Position numbers and translations under genes: made by a program. 64,000 nucleotides of DNA from Centrapalus pauciflorus (Eukaryota; Streptophyta; Magnoliopsida; Asterales; Asteraceae), in NCBI GenBank assembly GCA_020465985.1, contig JAANYP010007924.1, positions 85,001 to 149,000 on the forward strand. Direction: 5' to 3'. Position 1 is the stretch's first letter, and every line of letters starts with the position of its first letter. Under the pieces are notes generated by a model that was given only the letters and a program-made list of their open reading frames with translations, did not search any database and had not been told where the DNA came from. Shown here one piece after another: positions 24,916 to 37,480 of the stretch.

Positions 24916-25311
24916 GAGCAAAGGGTGTACCGAAGCCGATGAGGTTGGCTGCTTGGCCACCTCACCCACCCCGGCGAGACACCCCCTCCCCCACTAGCGG
25001 CCCCGCTGTGTCTTCCCTGCATCAGCCTTCCACCTCTGCTAGGCTTCTCACTTCCTCTCTATCTCTCTTTAAATTAATGGGTAAATAAATATTCAGATAA
25101 ATAATTGAGAATGAAGTGTAATTCTAAAGTTTTAGAATGAAAATGGTGGATAAAGAAATACTGATGTGATAACAACGTATCCAAAATGATGATTTTAAGA
25201 GTGGTTACCCCTTACCTTTAGTTTTCATGACCAAACCATGAAGCCTCCCTCCCCCATTGATCACGGAGCCACGGAGGCAGCTTCTTCTCCCACATTGAAG
25301 CTTTTCAAAAA
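24916..25311. other. intergenic, with a C-rich patch
   Basis: 24925-25065 is markedly C-rich (cacccaccccggcgagac) in AT-rich surroundings. It has no recognisable coding signal in either strand. Confidence 0.4.
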
Positions 25312-25321
25312 AAGAAAAAAA

Positions 25322-26300
25322 GAGTAAAGGACATTTTTGATCCTTGTGGTTTGATGGTTTACCCGGATTCAGTCCCTTAACCATAATAAGGTCAAATTTC
25401 ATCCCTATTTTGCTAATTTTGTGCCCTTTTAGTCCCTCATCCGTTAAACTTAACGACACAACCGTTAAATTTGTAAGAATGACATTTTTACCCTTTTATT
25501 GAGACGTTTTTAGTCCCTATGGTTTTATTATTTACCTATTTATAATCCAACATTTATTTTATTTTATTTTATCTTTATAATACTCTTATATTATTTATAG
25601 GTATACTTAATTTATTATAAACACACTTATTTTATTTATAAATATAGTTATGTTTTAATATTTTATTTACATTTACTATTGTTTGTCTTTTATTTAAAAT
25701 TTAACTTTTATTTTAATTTAAATAATATTTCTTTACTAATTTATTTAAAGTTCATCTTCTTTATTAATTTTAATTTTTATAATATTGTTGTTGACATTTA
25801 TATGTAATTTTGTTACATATATAAATGTCAACAATAATATTATAAAAATTAAAATTAATTAAGAAGATGAACTTTAAATAAATTAGTAAAGAAAATATAT
25901 AATTTTAATTAAAAGAAAAGTTAAATTTTAAATAAAATACGAACAATAGTAAATGTAAATAAAATATTAAAATTTAAGTATATATATAGATAAAATAAGT
26001 GTGTTTATAATAAATTAAGTATATCTATAAATAATATCATTATAAAGATAAAATAAAATAAAATAAATGTTGGACTATAAATGGGTAAAATAATAAAACC
26101 ATAGGGACTAAAAGCGTCTCAATGAAAAGGGTAAAAATGTCATTCTTACAAATTTAACGGTTGTGTCGTTAAGTTTAACGGACGAGGGACTAAAAGGGCA
26201 CAAAATTAGCAAAATATGGATGTAATTTGACCTTATTATGGTTAAGGGACTGAATCCAGGTAAACCATCAAACCACAAGGATCAAAAATGTCCTTTACTC
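25322..26300. mobile_element. foldback MULE-like element, 979 bp near-perfect hairpin
   Basis: Left arm GAGTAAAGGACATTTTTGAT and right arm end inverted. Pairing continues for about 480 bp per arm to a centre near 25815 (TATGTAATTTTGTTACATA). Flanks are identical 10-bp AAGAAAAAAA copies at 25312-25321 and 26301-26310, within the MULE size range. No coding. Transcription across it would give a long hairpin RNA. Confidence 0.85.
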
Positions 26301-26310
26301 AAGAAAAAAA

Positions 26311-27165
26311 GTTATCATCTTCAATATCAACAAGTAATATTTACATTACATTAAGGCTTTTTTTTTTTCTAATAAAGATTCTTCACTCCGTTGATGGAAG
26401 ATTGGGTTTCCTCCTCCATAAATGTTTTATTTTTTAATAAATAATATTTTTGAAAAAAAAAAATTGAAGAATGTAAACATGTTTGATAAATGTTGACAAA
26501 AGTTATAGTTTTTTTTAAATACTTTCGGGTCATTCGATTATTGGAACGGAAAAATCATAACCCATTAGTGTATAACGATTCTGTTCTTGGTTTTTGGTTT
26601 TTTCGGGTTTGGTTTTGTTTCGAAACCAAACTAATCTCTATGTGAAATTATGTTCCCTTAACAATATAAACCCATATTTATTTTAGTTTTTTTTGAACAG
26701 CAAGAGGAATCGAACCTGGAGCTTCGGCATTGCCATCACCCCAAGGAACGAAAACTCAAAAATCTTTATTTTAGTGAATCGCTTTAAAAGATGTTTTTAT
26801 TAGAGAGAATACATTTTGAAGTATTTTTAACATAATTTATCTCATCTTTTAAAACCACTTTAATTATTTTTATTTGTGGACGGCTTATTTTCTATAGTGG
26901 GTCACAATTGGTAATCAACTTTATTTCAGTGGATCGCTTATTTTCTTTGAAGTTGAATTCTGACCAAGTCAAACATATTGGTTGACTATATATGAAATCA
27001 ACAATAGAATGAATTATATCAAAAGTTAGAACATGTTTTACAAAGTTTGTGTGTGAAATCGTGGATATATGATGTGAATAAGTCTAAAATAGTTTTGAAG
27101 TCATATTTTCAATTTAAGTGTTAAAATACATTAGAAATTTTATCATATTTTAATGGGTCAAGGTC
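26311..27165. other. intergenic region with a tRNA-box relic
   Basis: AT-rich, no gene. On the minus strand near 26695-26745 there is a box B-like GGTTCGATTCC preceded by GGTGATGGCAATGCCGAA. That same phrase occurs near 60705, suggesting a dispersed SINE-like repeat. Confidence 0.4.
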
Positions 27166-27168
27166 TTA

Positions 27169-27386
27169 CAATAGCAACATACTTTTGAAAATGTATCGAT
27201 ATGGTACGTTTACTTTTTTAATTGTCTATATGGTACGTAAACTTCATTTTTCTGTATCGATATGGTCATTCTACATAATAGAGCCCAGTTTTTACATACG
27301 AAACAGAGTTCTAATGGTATGCAAAACAGGGGTCTATTACAAATATGGTCATATCGGTATGAAAATATTGAAGTAGGTTACTATTG
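27169..27386. mobile_element. short TIR element, 218 bp
   Basis: CAATAGCAACATACTT at the left and its imperfect inverse at the right (about 35 bp pairing) are flanked by TA on both sides. The interior repeats TATGGTACGTAAAC words. The TA duplication suggests mariner type, but the length of the target site is not certain. Confidence 0.5.
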
Positions 27387-27551
27387 TATGACTTTACTCC
27401 TATTTTAATACTTAATTACTTGACGTCTATTTGATGTAATTAAAAAAACTTGTAAAAGAAGATATAACTTACATATTTTACGTCTTCGATAAATAACCTA
27501 CAAAATATTTGACACTCTATTTGATCTAATATTTTATTAGATTTTCTATTG

Positions 27552-29385
27552 ATAATTTTTAAGGCAAATAACTAAAAGTAGCAACAATTTTTATAATTTT
27601 TATCATTAATAGCAACATTATATATTTTGTATCATATATAACATCGACTTTTATATCTGTTATTGTTTATAGCAACACCTTTTTATTAGTCTATCAATAA
27701 TAGCAACCGTTGACATGTAAACCGGTTTTACAGGTCACCAACAACATTCTGTTTTTTTATCAATAATAGTAATATATCAAATAGAAAACCAAATTAATTT
27801 TGTTTTTAAAGTTTTTCCCGAGATTCTATAAACACCAAAATAAACTCAATTTTAGTTTTTAATTTTCAATTATTATTTATTTTTAATGCTTTTTTATTTA
27901 GATTATTATTGTTAGTGATTTGTATAATTTCATTAAAATTATTTATGTATGATTTTTATTTTTTTATCCTTACAATTCAAAACCAACTAAATATTCACCA
28001 CTAATTCACATATCATTGACAGCAAATAATTCTCAAGCTTGCGTATAATTAATTGTTTCAATTGAATTCCTATCTTGGTGTTTCCATTTCTTGATACTCA
28101 ATTGAAGGTCATAATCTTTAAATCTATAAATATGGTTGTTAAAAATATCTGTTTTTTCTTTCAAAAATAACTTTGTTTCTGTACAATATACTAATCTAAA
28201 CATATGATTGACCGCTTTTTAAAAAATGTCTTTTATTATTCGCAAAAGGGATCCTGATAAAATTTGAAATATCGTTACCACCAATCCGATACATATAAGA
28301 GACACGTTTCTTCACTAAAAAATTGTTTTCTGCACGTCTGGAACTCAATGTTACAATGAGTTAAGCAATGATCTATAAATTCAATATTATATTCATGACA
28401 TGGATATATAAGCATAAGTTAATTAATATCGTTTGTATGTCTTAGAGGTTTATGACATTTATTGATTTTAAAATATTTTTTTCGCATTGGTTAGACGTCT
28501 TGTAGTTCTGTATTGCACAATTTTTTTGTAGTTCGTAACCTTATAGTTGTATTACTTTTATGATTCATGTATTTGATCAAGAACATAATTAAACTAACGA
28601 AAATATCCAAAAATACAACCATTTCGGTTTTTTAGTTTTTCCAATTTAAATAGGTTGTAATTTTTTTCATTTGGAAAACTCAAAGTTAAAATGAGTTGCA
28701 ATATTCTTTCGTTCGAATTGAAGAAACTATAAACCAAAATTATTCATAGTTTTTTTGCTCGAAAAAACTAAAAATATGAATTGGTCGCAATTTTGCCTTA
28801 AGAAAAACTAAAACCGGAACGGTTCTTGGTTTTTTTATTCAAAAAATCTAGAAAAATGAATGAGTCATAGTTTTAGTCATTCAGAAAAAACAAAAACCTG
28901 AATGAGTAGTATTTATTTTCGTTTGGAAAAAATAAAAAACCGAATAATTCGTAGTTTTTTTCGTACAGAAAAACTAAAACATGAATGGGTCCAAATAGTT
29001 CGAAAATTGGTTATAGAATTTTCTTTAAATTTATTCAAAAGAAAATTTTTAGTTAGACCAATGAATAACATCAATGTGATATTTAAACACATTTTGAAAT
29101 TTAAGTTGAGTTCATTTTGGTGTTTATGGAATTTTAAAAAAAAATATATAAAGTAAATTTAATTTGATATGTTTTTGTTATTGATAAAAGTATGGAAAAA
29201 ATGTTGCTATTTTTTATAATAAAAAAGTTGTTAGTGGCCTGCTAAACCAATTTGCAGTTTTTCGGTAGCTATTATTGATAAAAAAAAATAATAAAGTTGT
29301 TTTGATAAACAATGTAAATATAAAAATAGATGCTATTAATAATATAAAAATAAATAATACTGTTATTAATGATAAAACATTTGAC
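27552..29385. mobile_element. large degenerate TIR element, 1.8 kb
   Basis: A left arm (27560-27840: GTAGCAAC, ATCATTAATAGCAAC, ATAAACACCAAAATAAACTC) and a right arm (29080-29385) are imperfect inverted copies. The arms of about 280 bp suggest a MULE-like element. No transposase. A minisatellite fills the middle (28610-28995). Confidence 0.5.
28610..28995. repeat. degenerate minisatellite, about 60-65 bp unit
   Basis: Roughly six variants of a unit containing GAAAAACTAAAA, a short spacer, AATGAGTCGTAG and TTTTTTTCGTT. Each unit is itself weakly palindromic. Divergence between units is high. Confidence 0.5.
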
Positions 29386-29660
29386 CTTACCTATTAATAA
29401 TTTTCTTCTTTTTAACATTTTCACCCCTCAAATTTAGAATCTATTTACAAATTATACTACCCGCTTCAACCTTTTTATTTCCTTATTTAATATTTGTACG
29501 GGAGATTACTCATGCATGTATATATCATTGTAAACTTTAAATATTATGCGTAATAATCTTGTAACATTTCTTCTTACATACTAGTTTATTTACTCGCGTA
29601 TTACGCGGACATTTATAATACAATGTTTTTATATATAATACAATAATCTAAAAGGTAAAG

Positions 29661-29663
<3 letters not shown>

Positions 29664-29751
<88 letters not shown>

Positions 29752-29772
29752 TGTATGTATGTATGTATGTAT
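29664..29772. repeat. (TA)n-(GTAT)n compound microsatellite
   Basis: About 52 bp of TA followed by about 55 bp of GTAT repeats. It forms the left bracket of X6. Confidence 0.95.
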
Positions 29773-29773
29773 A

Positions 29774-31664
29774 GAGTCAGGTTCAAAAAAGTACCTCTCG
29801 AAATCAAGTGCATTCGAAGGTACCAACCTTAAAAAATAAATTTAAATTTTTTTTCTCATAATCATGTTTAAATTAATGTTATACACATGATATATGAATT
29901 TCACATACATTCACACTTTCTGTGTCCTTAAAAATTATGTGAATGTTCAATGCTAATTTATGTGAATGATCATCCATGTGAATGGTCATTTCACATCATG
30001 TGAATGGTGTGAATGGCCATTCACATGATCTTTTTTATCATTTACAAGATTTATGATGTTGCTCCTTTTGAGAAAAAGTCTTATAATGTTGTCTTATACA
30101 TGTCTATTAAAAAAAAATTAGAGTTAATTACAAAAATGGTCCCTGTTGTTTGTCCTAAAATTTGGACTTGGTCCCTGAACTTTCAATTTTGCAAAAATGG
30201 TCCTTATTTTCATAGTTTGTTTGCAATTTTGGTCCCTCAACCTATTAATTTTTCTAATATGACCAAATTACCCTTATTTTGATGCAAACTATAGGGACCA
30301 TTACTACAATTAATTTTTTAACTTTTTATTATTATTAATTGAATAAATTATTTTTTAGTGTTACTTAACTTTGATAAACTATTAAAAAAAGAAAAGAAAT
30401 ATTTAGTTATTTATGTTGGTTCATTAATGATTTGGACATTTTTAGTCTTAATTAAATTTAATTTACTATAATCAAAGTGTAAACCAATCAAAATTTATAA
30501 TCGAAAAAGTCACTTATGTTTAGAAACTATTTTCTAGAGGTTTCATATATAAAATATTATAAAAATATTTGACTCTATAATTATTTATGTTGGTTCATAG
30601 ATTTATTATAAAAATATGTTTGTTGGTCAAATATATTTTACTTTCTTCTTAAATAAAATCGGCCAAAGATTTTATTTTATAATCCGTTCACATTTGTATC
30701 AAAGAAAGGTTATAATGGTAAAATGATAAATCTAAATGGTTTAAATTTTTAAGGTGTCGATTCAATCGGATTAAAATGAAAAGTTAATTTAAAAGACGAA
30801 AAAAGATTAAAAACCTATTTATATTTCTCGATTTTTATGTAAAGGTCTGACAAACCAAAGTTTGATTATTAAAGTTGTTAATCATGAATCTTAAAGATGT
30901 TATATGGACCTAAAATTTTAAATCGTTTTTGGTGTAATTAAAAATTAAAACGATAAAATATATGATATGTTAAATAAAAAAATTTGAGTTGTCTTAGACC
31001 ATTTGGAAGTTTTTTTTTTAAGTCGGTCCAATTAAAGGTTAAATTTTTATTTATTTAAGTTCTTTATTATTTTTAACTTTAATTAAATTGTTGGCTCATA
31101 AATAATTTTTTTTAATAATTAATTAAAGTTAATTAACGCTAAAAATAAAGTAGAATCAATTACATAAATGATCTTTGTGGTTTGATCAACATAAATATTA
31201 TTTATTATAACTGTATGAACCAGTATAAATAATTATAGTGAAAAAATTCCTTATTTATGAAACCTTTAAAAAATAATTTCTAAACATATATGATTTTTTC
31301 GATTATAAATTTTGATTGGTTTACACTTTGATTATAGTAAATTAAAATTAGTTAAGACTAAAAATATCTAAATCATTTATGAACCAACATAAATAATTAA
31401 ATAATTTTTTTCTTTTTTTATAGTTTATTAAATTTAAGTAACACTAAAAACTAATTTATTTAATTAAGAATAAAAAAGAGTTAAAAAATTAATTGTAGAA
31501 ATGGTCCCTATGGTTTGCATCAAAATAAGGGTAATTTGGTCATATTAGAAAAGTTAATAGGTTGAGGGACCAAAATTGCAAACAAACTATGAAAATAAGG
31601 ACCGTTTCTGCAAAATTGAAAGTTCAGGGACCAAATCTCATAGGTACGCTGATGAACCTGATTC

Positions 31665-31669
<5 letters not shown>
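29774..31669. mobile_element. X6: microsatellite-bracketed element with a MULE inside
   Basis: The left end GGTTCAAAAAAGTACCTC then GAAGGTACCAACCTTAAAA aligns to the X1 left end. The right end (GGTACGCTGATGAACCTGAT) is a shortened version of the X right end. The CATTCACA/TGTGAATG inner words are also shared. A foldback element at 30121-31640 accounts for the extra length. Confidence 0.55.
30121..31640. mobile_element. MULE-like foldback element, 3' end truncated
   Basis: Left GAGTTAATTACAAAAATGGT begins an arm of about 480 bp; its inverse occupies 31160-31640. Matching blocks include ATGGTCCCTATAGTTTGCATC and 'aaaccaatcaaaatttataa'. The right arm stops at 'agggaccaaat', lacking the outermost 45-50 bp, so the terminus was deleted. 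No coding. Confidence 0.65.

Positions 31670-31714
<45 letters not shown>
31670..31714. repeat. (CA)n microsatellite
   Basis: About 45 bp of CA forming the right bracket of X6. Confidence 0.95.
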
Positions 31715-31715
<1 letters not shown>

Positions 31716-32648
31716 GAATATAAGTTTTTTTATCATGACCTATTAATTTTTTATATTTTTAAATGTATATATATGAATAGTAATTATTTTTTTATATTCT
31801 TGAAATTTTTTAATTATATTATAATTAAGTTATTAGAGCATTAGATTTTATTGGATTTGATTCAATTTGAGTTTAAAAATAAAATATATTATTTGTTATT
31901 TGGCAACTAATGGTTATGCCACATGGCTTCATGATAAATGAATATATTTACTCTTTTAATGATTTTTATAGATATATATGTACAAATCTAAGTCTTTAAA
32001 TCTCACACAGCTATTCAAATAATTATTTTAAATTTATTTTTATCATTTAAAAACATATAAAATATCAATTCTTAATTAATTTATTATTGAATACCCAAAC
32101 TATCATCTTAACCCCAACAAAAAAAACACGGATCCCTCCTTTCTATCATCCCTACATCGACGTTATTCCATTGTTTGATGTTTCATCTCCATCGACTGTT
32201 GCTACATCGTCCTCCCCATGTAGCAACTCGATTGAAGGATTGAAGCCGTATAACAACAGTCGATTAAAGGATTGGAGCAGTCGATCATGTAACAACAATA
32301 GATGGAGATGAAACGTCAGACAATGGAAAATAAGGTCGATGTGGGGAGGACGAAAATGACATAGCCTTGTATTTGGTTGGGTTTAAGAAGGTATTATAGG
32401 TATTCAATAATAAAATAAAATAATATTTTATATTTTTAATGATAAAATAAATTTAAAATAGTTATTGCGGTGTGTATATATATGTTAGATTTAAAATTTC
32501 AAAAGAATATATATGTAATAAGGAAGTTGAAATGATATACACATAATACTTAAAATTTACAATGATATATATGAAATTCTCCACACTATAATTAACCATT
32601 ATACCGTTGATTTTACTGAAATAATAAAATATAATAAACATCTTTCAC

Positions 32649-32649
<1 letters not shown>

Positions 32650-32720
<71 letters not shown>
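32650..32720. repeat. (TA)n microsatellite, left of Y2
   Basis: About 70 bp of pure TA. Confidence 0.95.
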
Positions 32721-32722
<2 letters not shown>

Positions 32723-32949
32723 TTGAGGTTCAAATGAGAACTTTTATGCATCGGTGCACCTCGGGGCACTTTTGTGCATCAGATAATTTAACAAGGGTGC
32801 ACAAAGGACATTTTGGGAAAATTAAATATATGAAATTAATTAATTTTTAAATATCATTAAAAGATAATTAGGAGTTACATTTTGAATTAAAATCTCATAT
32901 TAACTACATTCCTCATTTTCCTCCCCATTTCTCTCTCTCTCTCTCTCTC

Positions 32950-32999
<50 letters not shown>

Positions 33000-33700
33000 C
33001 TCTCTAATTGTGTTCTTTATAAATTTCATAGTGATGATGATTTGAAGACGATGATTAACGATGAACAACGATGATGATGAACATGAACAAGAGATGCAAC
33101 CGATGATAAATATGAAAAACACTATGCATAGATGGATGAAGAACGATGAATAATAGTGATGCATAGATGGAAGATGAACAATGACGATGCATAGATGGAT
33201 GATGAACGATGAACAACAAAAAATGATGATGAATGATAAACAATGATGATGCATAGATGAATGATGAACAAGTTGAACACAATGCATAGATAAATGAAGA
33301 ATATGAACGACGAACACGATGCATAAATGAATTTGTGTATTTTTTTTTTGTTAAATGCGTCTTTTTTGAACACGATGCATAGATAAACACGATTAACGAT
33401 GATATGCATCGATCTCCATCATCTTTTTTGAATTTGTGTACTTTTTGTTGAGTTTGGAAATGTATCAATTGAATTTATTGAACATTTATTATTTGATTAA
33501 TTGTTGAAATATTAAATTTAATGATGTATGCATATTCCCCAAAATGCCATTCCTTGTTTGTTTTCATAATGCACAAGATGCATAAAATTGTCCAACTATT
33601 TACCCTTTTGCCATCAATCTAATCCATACAAATTTTTGATCTAATGGATGATATAGGTACTTTTGTACCTCGATGCACAAAAGTTCTCAATTGAACCTCC

Positions 33701-33703
<3 letters not shown>
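32721..33703. mobile_element. Y2: microsatellite-bracketed element, 983 bp
   Basis: The left end GAGGTTCAAATGAGAACTTT and the right end read inverted (GAGGTTCAATTGAGAACTTT) agree at nearly every base. Subterminal GCATCGRKGCAC words occur at both ends. The interior has a (CT)n run (32931-32995) and a GATGATGCATAGATGGATG minisatellite (33010-33420). His/Ser-rich minus-strand frames come from the minisatellite. Confidence 0.7.
33010..33420. repeat. GATGATGCATAGATGGATG-type minisatellite
   Basis: About ten irregular units mixing GATGAACAACGATG and GATGCATAGATGRATGA. It contains eight or so ATGCAT words, like Y4 and Y5. Confidence 0.65.

Positions 33704-33780
<77 letters not shown>
33704..33780. 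repeat. (TA)n microsatellite, right of Y2
   Basis: About 77 bp of pure TA. Confidence 0.95.
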
Positions 33781-33782
<2 letters not shown>

Positions 33783-33784
33783 AA

Positions 33785-34472
33785 AAAGCTAAGATATATT
33801 AAGAAACAACCTTGTAGAACACCACACCAAAACTTCTCAGAGAGGATGAGAAGAAAAAAATACAATTGACACAAACAAACTAAAAGAACCATGCATCAAG
33901 AACCCAACCGGCCCATATATAATTAGGAAATTAGTGAGCCATCGTAGAACAACCATGGCCTTGAAACTCATTGTTCCCTATAACCCCTTTTGTTTACATC
34001 TATTTGCAATTCAAAGAATAGCCATCTTTTTGTACGATCGGAAAACAATTTTCACCGATAACTGCCACATGGTCTTCCATCGAGCAAAATGCAACATTGT
34101 TTCTTCATTTCCAGATAATCTAAATAACCACATAGCATACTCCCTTGAACACCTTAGACGCCAATTTTTTAACGTTGAAACTTGAAACTTGGACACCTAG
34201 CTTGAATAGAAGCTCTCCCAACATAAGGAAGAACGCAACACCAATTCTGACCAAGTCCAAATCTTTCTCCATATGTCGATAGCTTTGTCGCATTTAAACA
34301 AGACGTGCATAACATTTTTATTCGAACACCCACATAAGACACAACCCACTCGGAATATGGGTTTCATTATACGAAAAACCTTGTGACAACACAAACATAA
34401 AATATTTGGTGTTTGAACTAATGGTGATCCATTTTTAATTAAGTCTTGAATAAACATTTGGGTTACTTTCAC
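33785..34472 (-). pseudogene. LINE 3' fragment with zf-RVT zinc-binding region
   Basis: A minus-strand frame at 34472-34197 reads a Cys-rich segment (CVLCGCSNKNVMHVLFKC) followed by DIWRKIWTW, the zinc-binding pattern downstream of plant LINE reverse transcriptases. The frame breaks at 34197, and a second short frame continues to 34011. No RT domain remains. The 3' side abuts the Y2 TA tract. Confidence 0.6.
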
Positions 34473-34657
34473 AAGTCATTATCAATATTTACATTTTCAA
34501 ACTCCATTCTTATCCGAATCTTATTCTATTGTTTTCTTATTTATACAAAAGATTAAACGAATAAAATATCTCTTACCCATGTTCTTGAACAAAAATAAAC
34601 ATTAATGTGTGTCAAAAATAAAAATTAAACTTGAAACTAGAAGAATATTAAATAAAA

Positions 34658-35012
34658 GGGTTAAAGTCGTACAAATGTATTATACTTTACTGAAATTACT
34701 TAAATGACTAATCTGGTCTTATTTTTACCCGGATGATACTTATACTCAGAATTCGTTGTTAAGATGATACATTTTGTGACCGGTTACCGGTTCTATGTAA
34801 AACTAGCTTCTATCTTTTTATTTTCTTTTTAATGAATAGATCCGATCGCAACTTCGAATATGGAATTCAAAGGGATCAAAAGGATCTTTCTGATTCTCGA
34901 AGAATGAGGGGCAAGGGGATTGATCGAGAAGTACGATTATGATGCATAATCTTATGTGGACTTTTTAAATCATTTATTCTTCTATTATATATTTATTAAT
35001 ATGATATGATCC

Positions 35013-35052
<40 letters not shown>

Positions 35053-35477
35053 TTGTGGGTCTGCTCTTTTTCTTGGATATTGTTAGACCTATGAATGTTT
35101 ATTGAACATGAACACGAAGAACATCACACGACTTTGTTTGAATATGAAGAACTTTTAAAATTCATTATAGTTTTACTTGATTAAAATGTTTAGTTATAAT
35201 TTTATAATGTTTAATTGTAATATAAACATAATAATAACTAAATTTTAAAAAATTAATTAATAATTCAAATTAAAGTTCTATGTAAGCGCCACATTATCAA
35301 AAATATGTTATGTCCCATTCGAGTTAATAAAAACCTCCACGTCAACCCGGTAACCGGATAGATGTACCATATCGACAGCTAATCTTTGAGTACAAGTACC
35401 ATCCGAGTAAAGAAAAAACTAAATTAGTTATTTCAATAATTTTAGTAAAGTAACACACATTTATATGGTTTTAACCC
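34658..35477. mobile_element. MULE-type non-autonomous element, 820 bp
   Basis: GGGTTAAAG and CTTTAACCC-like ends with inverted-repeat arms of about 130 bp. Identical 9-bp flanks TAAATAAAA at 34649-34657 and 35478-35486. The core includes a purine-rich segment (34845-34940) and an (ATT)n run at 35017-35053. No transposase. Confidence 0.85.
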
Positions 35478-35526
35478 TAAATAAAATAATATGAAAACCA
35501 TATACTCATGTAGTACATATAACAAG

Positions 35527-35880
35527 GGAGAATTTCATATATATCATTGTAAACTTTAAATATTACCTATATATTCTTGTAAAATTCATTATTACATATA
35601 TATTATTCTAAATCTTTAAATCTCACGTATATATCCAAATGACTATTTTGAATTTATTTTATCATTTGAAAAATATAAAATATATTTCTTAATTTATTTT
35701 ATTATTGAATACCTAAACGACCATCTTAAACCCTAACAAAAACTAAATTAAAAAAATATCATTTTCTAATTTAATTCAATAATAATATAATTAAGGAAAT
35801 GATATTTTATATTTTTCTAAATGATAAAATATATTTAAAATAGTAATTTGGATATATATGTGATATTTAAAGGTTTATAA

Positions 35881-35952
<72 letters not shown>

Positions 35953-36005
35953 AGAAAGTTTGCAAGAATATATGTATAATATTTCGAATTTACAAGGATA
36001 TAAAT
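35527..36005. mobile_element. U2: intact TIR element with TA tract in one arm
   Basis: GGGAGAATTTCATATATATC at the left. The arms pair through ATATTCTTGTAAAATTC and CATATATATTATTC. A (TA)n tract at 35883-35949 sits in the right arm. It shows the uninterrupted arrangement of U1. Confidence 0.6.
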
Positions 36006-36096
36006 CAATAAATGATTCGATACAATGTGTGCATGTGTGTTAAGAGTCATTATTTGATACAATGTGTGTGTGAGAGAGAGATCAATGAGATAATTA

Positions 36097-36384
36097 GGGG
36101 GCGTTTGATTCGCGGATTTTCTGGGATTCACTAGGATTTGCATTTAAAATCTTGTGTTTGGTTTGCAGATTTCAGTAAGGATTTAAAATCTCTGGATTTC
36201 TTAAATCTCTTCATTCTTTGTTATTTAAAAACTCAGCTAACTTGCATTTTCAGATTAACAATTTTTTCCTAAAAGATAATACAAATTCTTTGACAAAATT
36301 CTGAGAAATGCAAATGCTGCATAATACAAATCTTTTGACAAAATACAAATCCCAGAGAAAAAACTCTACGAACCAAATGCCCCG
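36097..36384. mobile_element. PIF/Harbinger-type MITE, 288 bp
   Basis: Ends GGGGGCGTTTGATTCG and CGAACCAAATGCCCCG, with TTA duplications at 36094-36096 and 36385-36387. Internal TTTGCAGATTTCAGTAAGGA is shared with the copy at 54998. Confidence 0.85.
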
Positions 36385-36387
36385 TTA

Positions 36388-37480
36388 GTTTATTTAAATG
36401 TGGATCATGTGTTTTTTAATTAGTCCACCTCACACCAATTGTCTTTCGTTGACTAGACTTTTATGAATTTATTTGAACTTTATTCTTACGATTTGAATAT
36501 TTCTCTAATACATTTGGTTAGTTTGTTTATTTTAAAAAATATACATATATTTAGGCCATGGTCTATTTTAAACAATAAAAAATAGTATTATTTTCATTAT
36601 ATTCAATGGTGGCATGGTGCAATTAAGACTTAACACAAATAATAACTTTTTTTAAAAATATAAATAATAGGACAATTTACTGGACTCAGATTTATAATTT
36701 GCTTTAATGAAAAAACTGTACATTAAAACTTTGTTAAAACAACTGTTTCTTAAAACCAAATTAACCTAATTAAGGTGGATAAATTTTACCTTTTAGTTGG
36801 GTATGTAACATGTATGAATATAGCCACAAAAAGTTCTTTATGACCAATTTAGCCATAATTTTCTTTGAAAATATTTGCATGATTTCAAAGTTTTTATAAC
36901 TTGTACTTTTAAATATATTATACTCAATTTAAGTAACCAAGATAACTTCATCACGTAAATAATTATTTTTTACGTAACTATATCTATTTTTGTCAAATTA
37001 AAAGATTTCTTTTTAACAGTTATATAAAATTAAAGACAATTTCTTTCATAGATCGAACAAAGAAGTAACGAAACGTAGTTGGATCATGGTTGTGGAGTTC
37101 GAGATGCTGCAGTCTGCAGAGGGTGTTCGGGGTTGTACTTTTGCTTTCTAATTCTGTTTGGGTTGGTTATGTTATTGGTGCTACCTCATGCACCATACTC
37201 TATAACAATTAATCTTTAAGTCAATTAACCTATATCACTTTAATAAAAAAAAAAATCATACATCAAATCATAAACAACAAAGTTAAATTATAGGTCTAAG
37301 AAAATATTGATTTGACATATTATCCTATTGATCGTTAAAAAAAATTTTCTTTTTGGTTTCTATTGATTTGACATCTCATCCTATTGATTTGATGTTTCTT
37401 ATTATTTTATTTTATTTTTTGTAATTCTAATTCTAATTAAATTGTTATTTTTATTATGTTCTGTTATTAAAAAACTCAAC
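36388..37480. other. AT-rich intergenic region
   Basis: No gene, paired termini or microsatellite of note. A short GC-richer patch at 37065-37200 (gttgtggagttcgagatgctg) has no recognisable product. Confidence 0.45.

Larger units (their letters stand above)
29581..31972 (-). mobile_element. Helitron carrying later insertions
   Basis: On the minus strand it starts TCTATAAAAATCATTAAAAG and ends with a hairpin (CCGCGTAATACGCG) and CTAG, inserted between A and T. Its body next to both ends matches the 23777 Helitron ('atgacctattaatttt' block). An X-type element with microsatellites (29664-31714) is inserted inside, so the original length was about 350-400 bp. Confidence 0.75.
29500..32582. mobile_element. 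U1: TIR element, outer shell of a four-level nest
   Basis: The left end (GGGAGATTACTC, then ATATATCATTGTAAACTTTA) and the right end read inverted (GGAGAATTTCATATATATCA) match each other. They also match an uninterrupted copy at 35527 (U2). Once the Helitron at 29581-31972 is removed, the flanks join to the same order as U2, ending TTTAAATCTCAC. Outside the insertion it holds a further palindromic block at 32110-32345. No coding and no clear target duplication. Confidence 0.65.

Noticed and set aside
33055..33468. Overlapping His/Ser/Ile-rich minus-strand ORFs
   Set aside because: Translations of the GATGCATAGATGGATG minisatellite; three frames are open because of the repeat.
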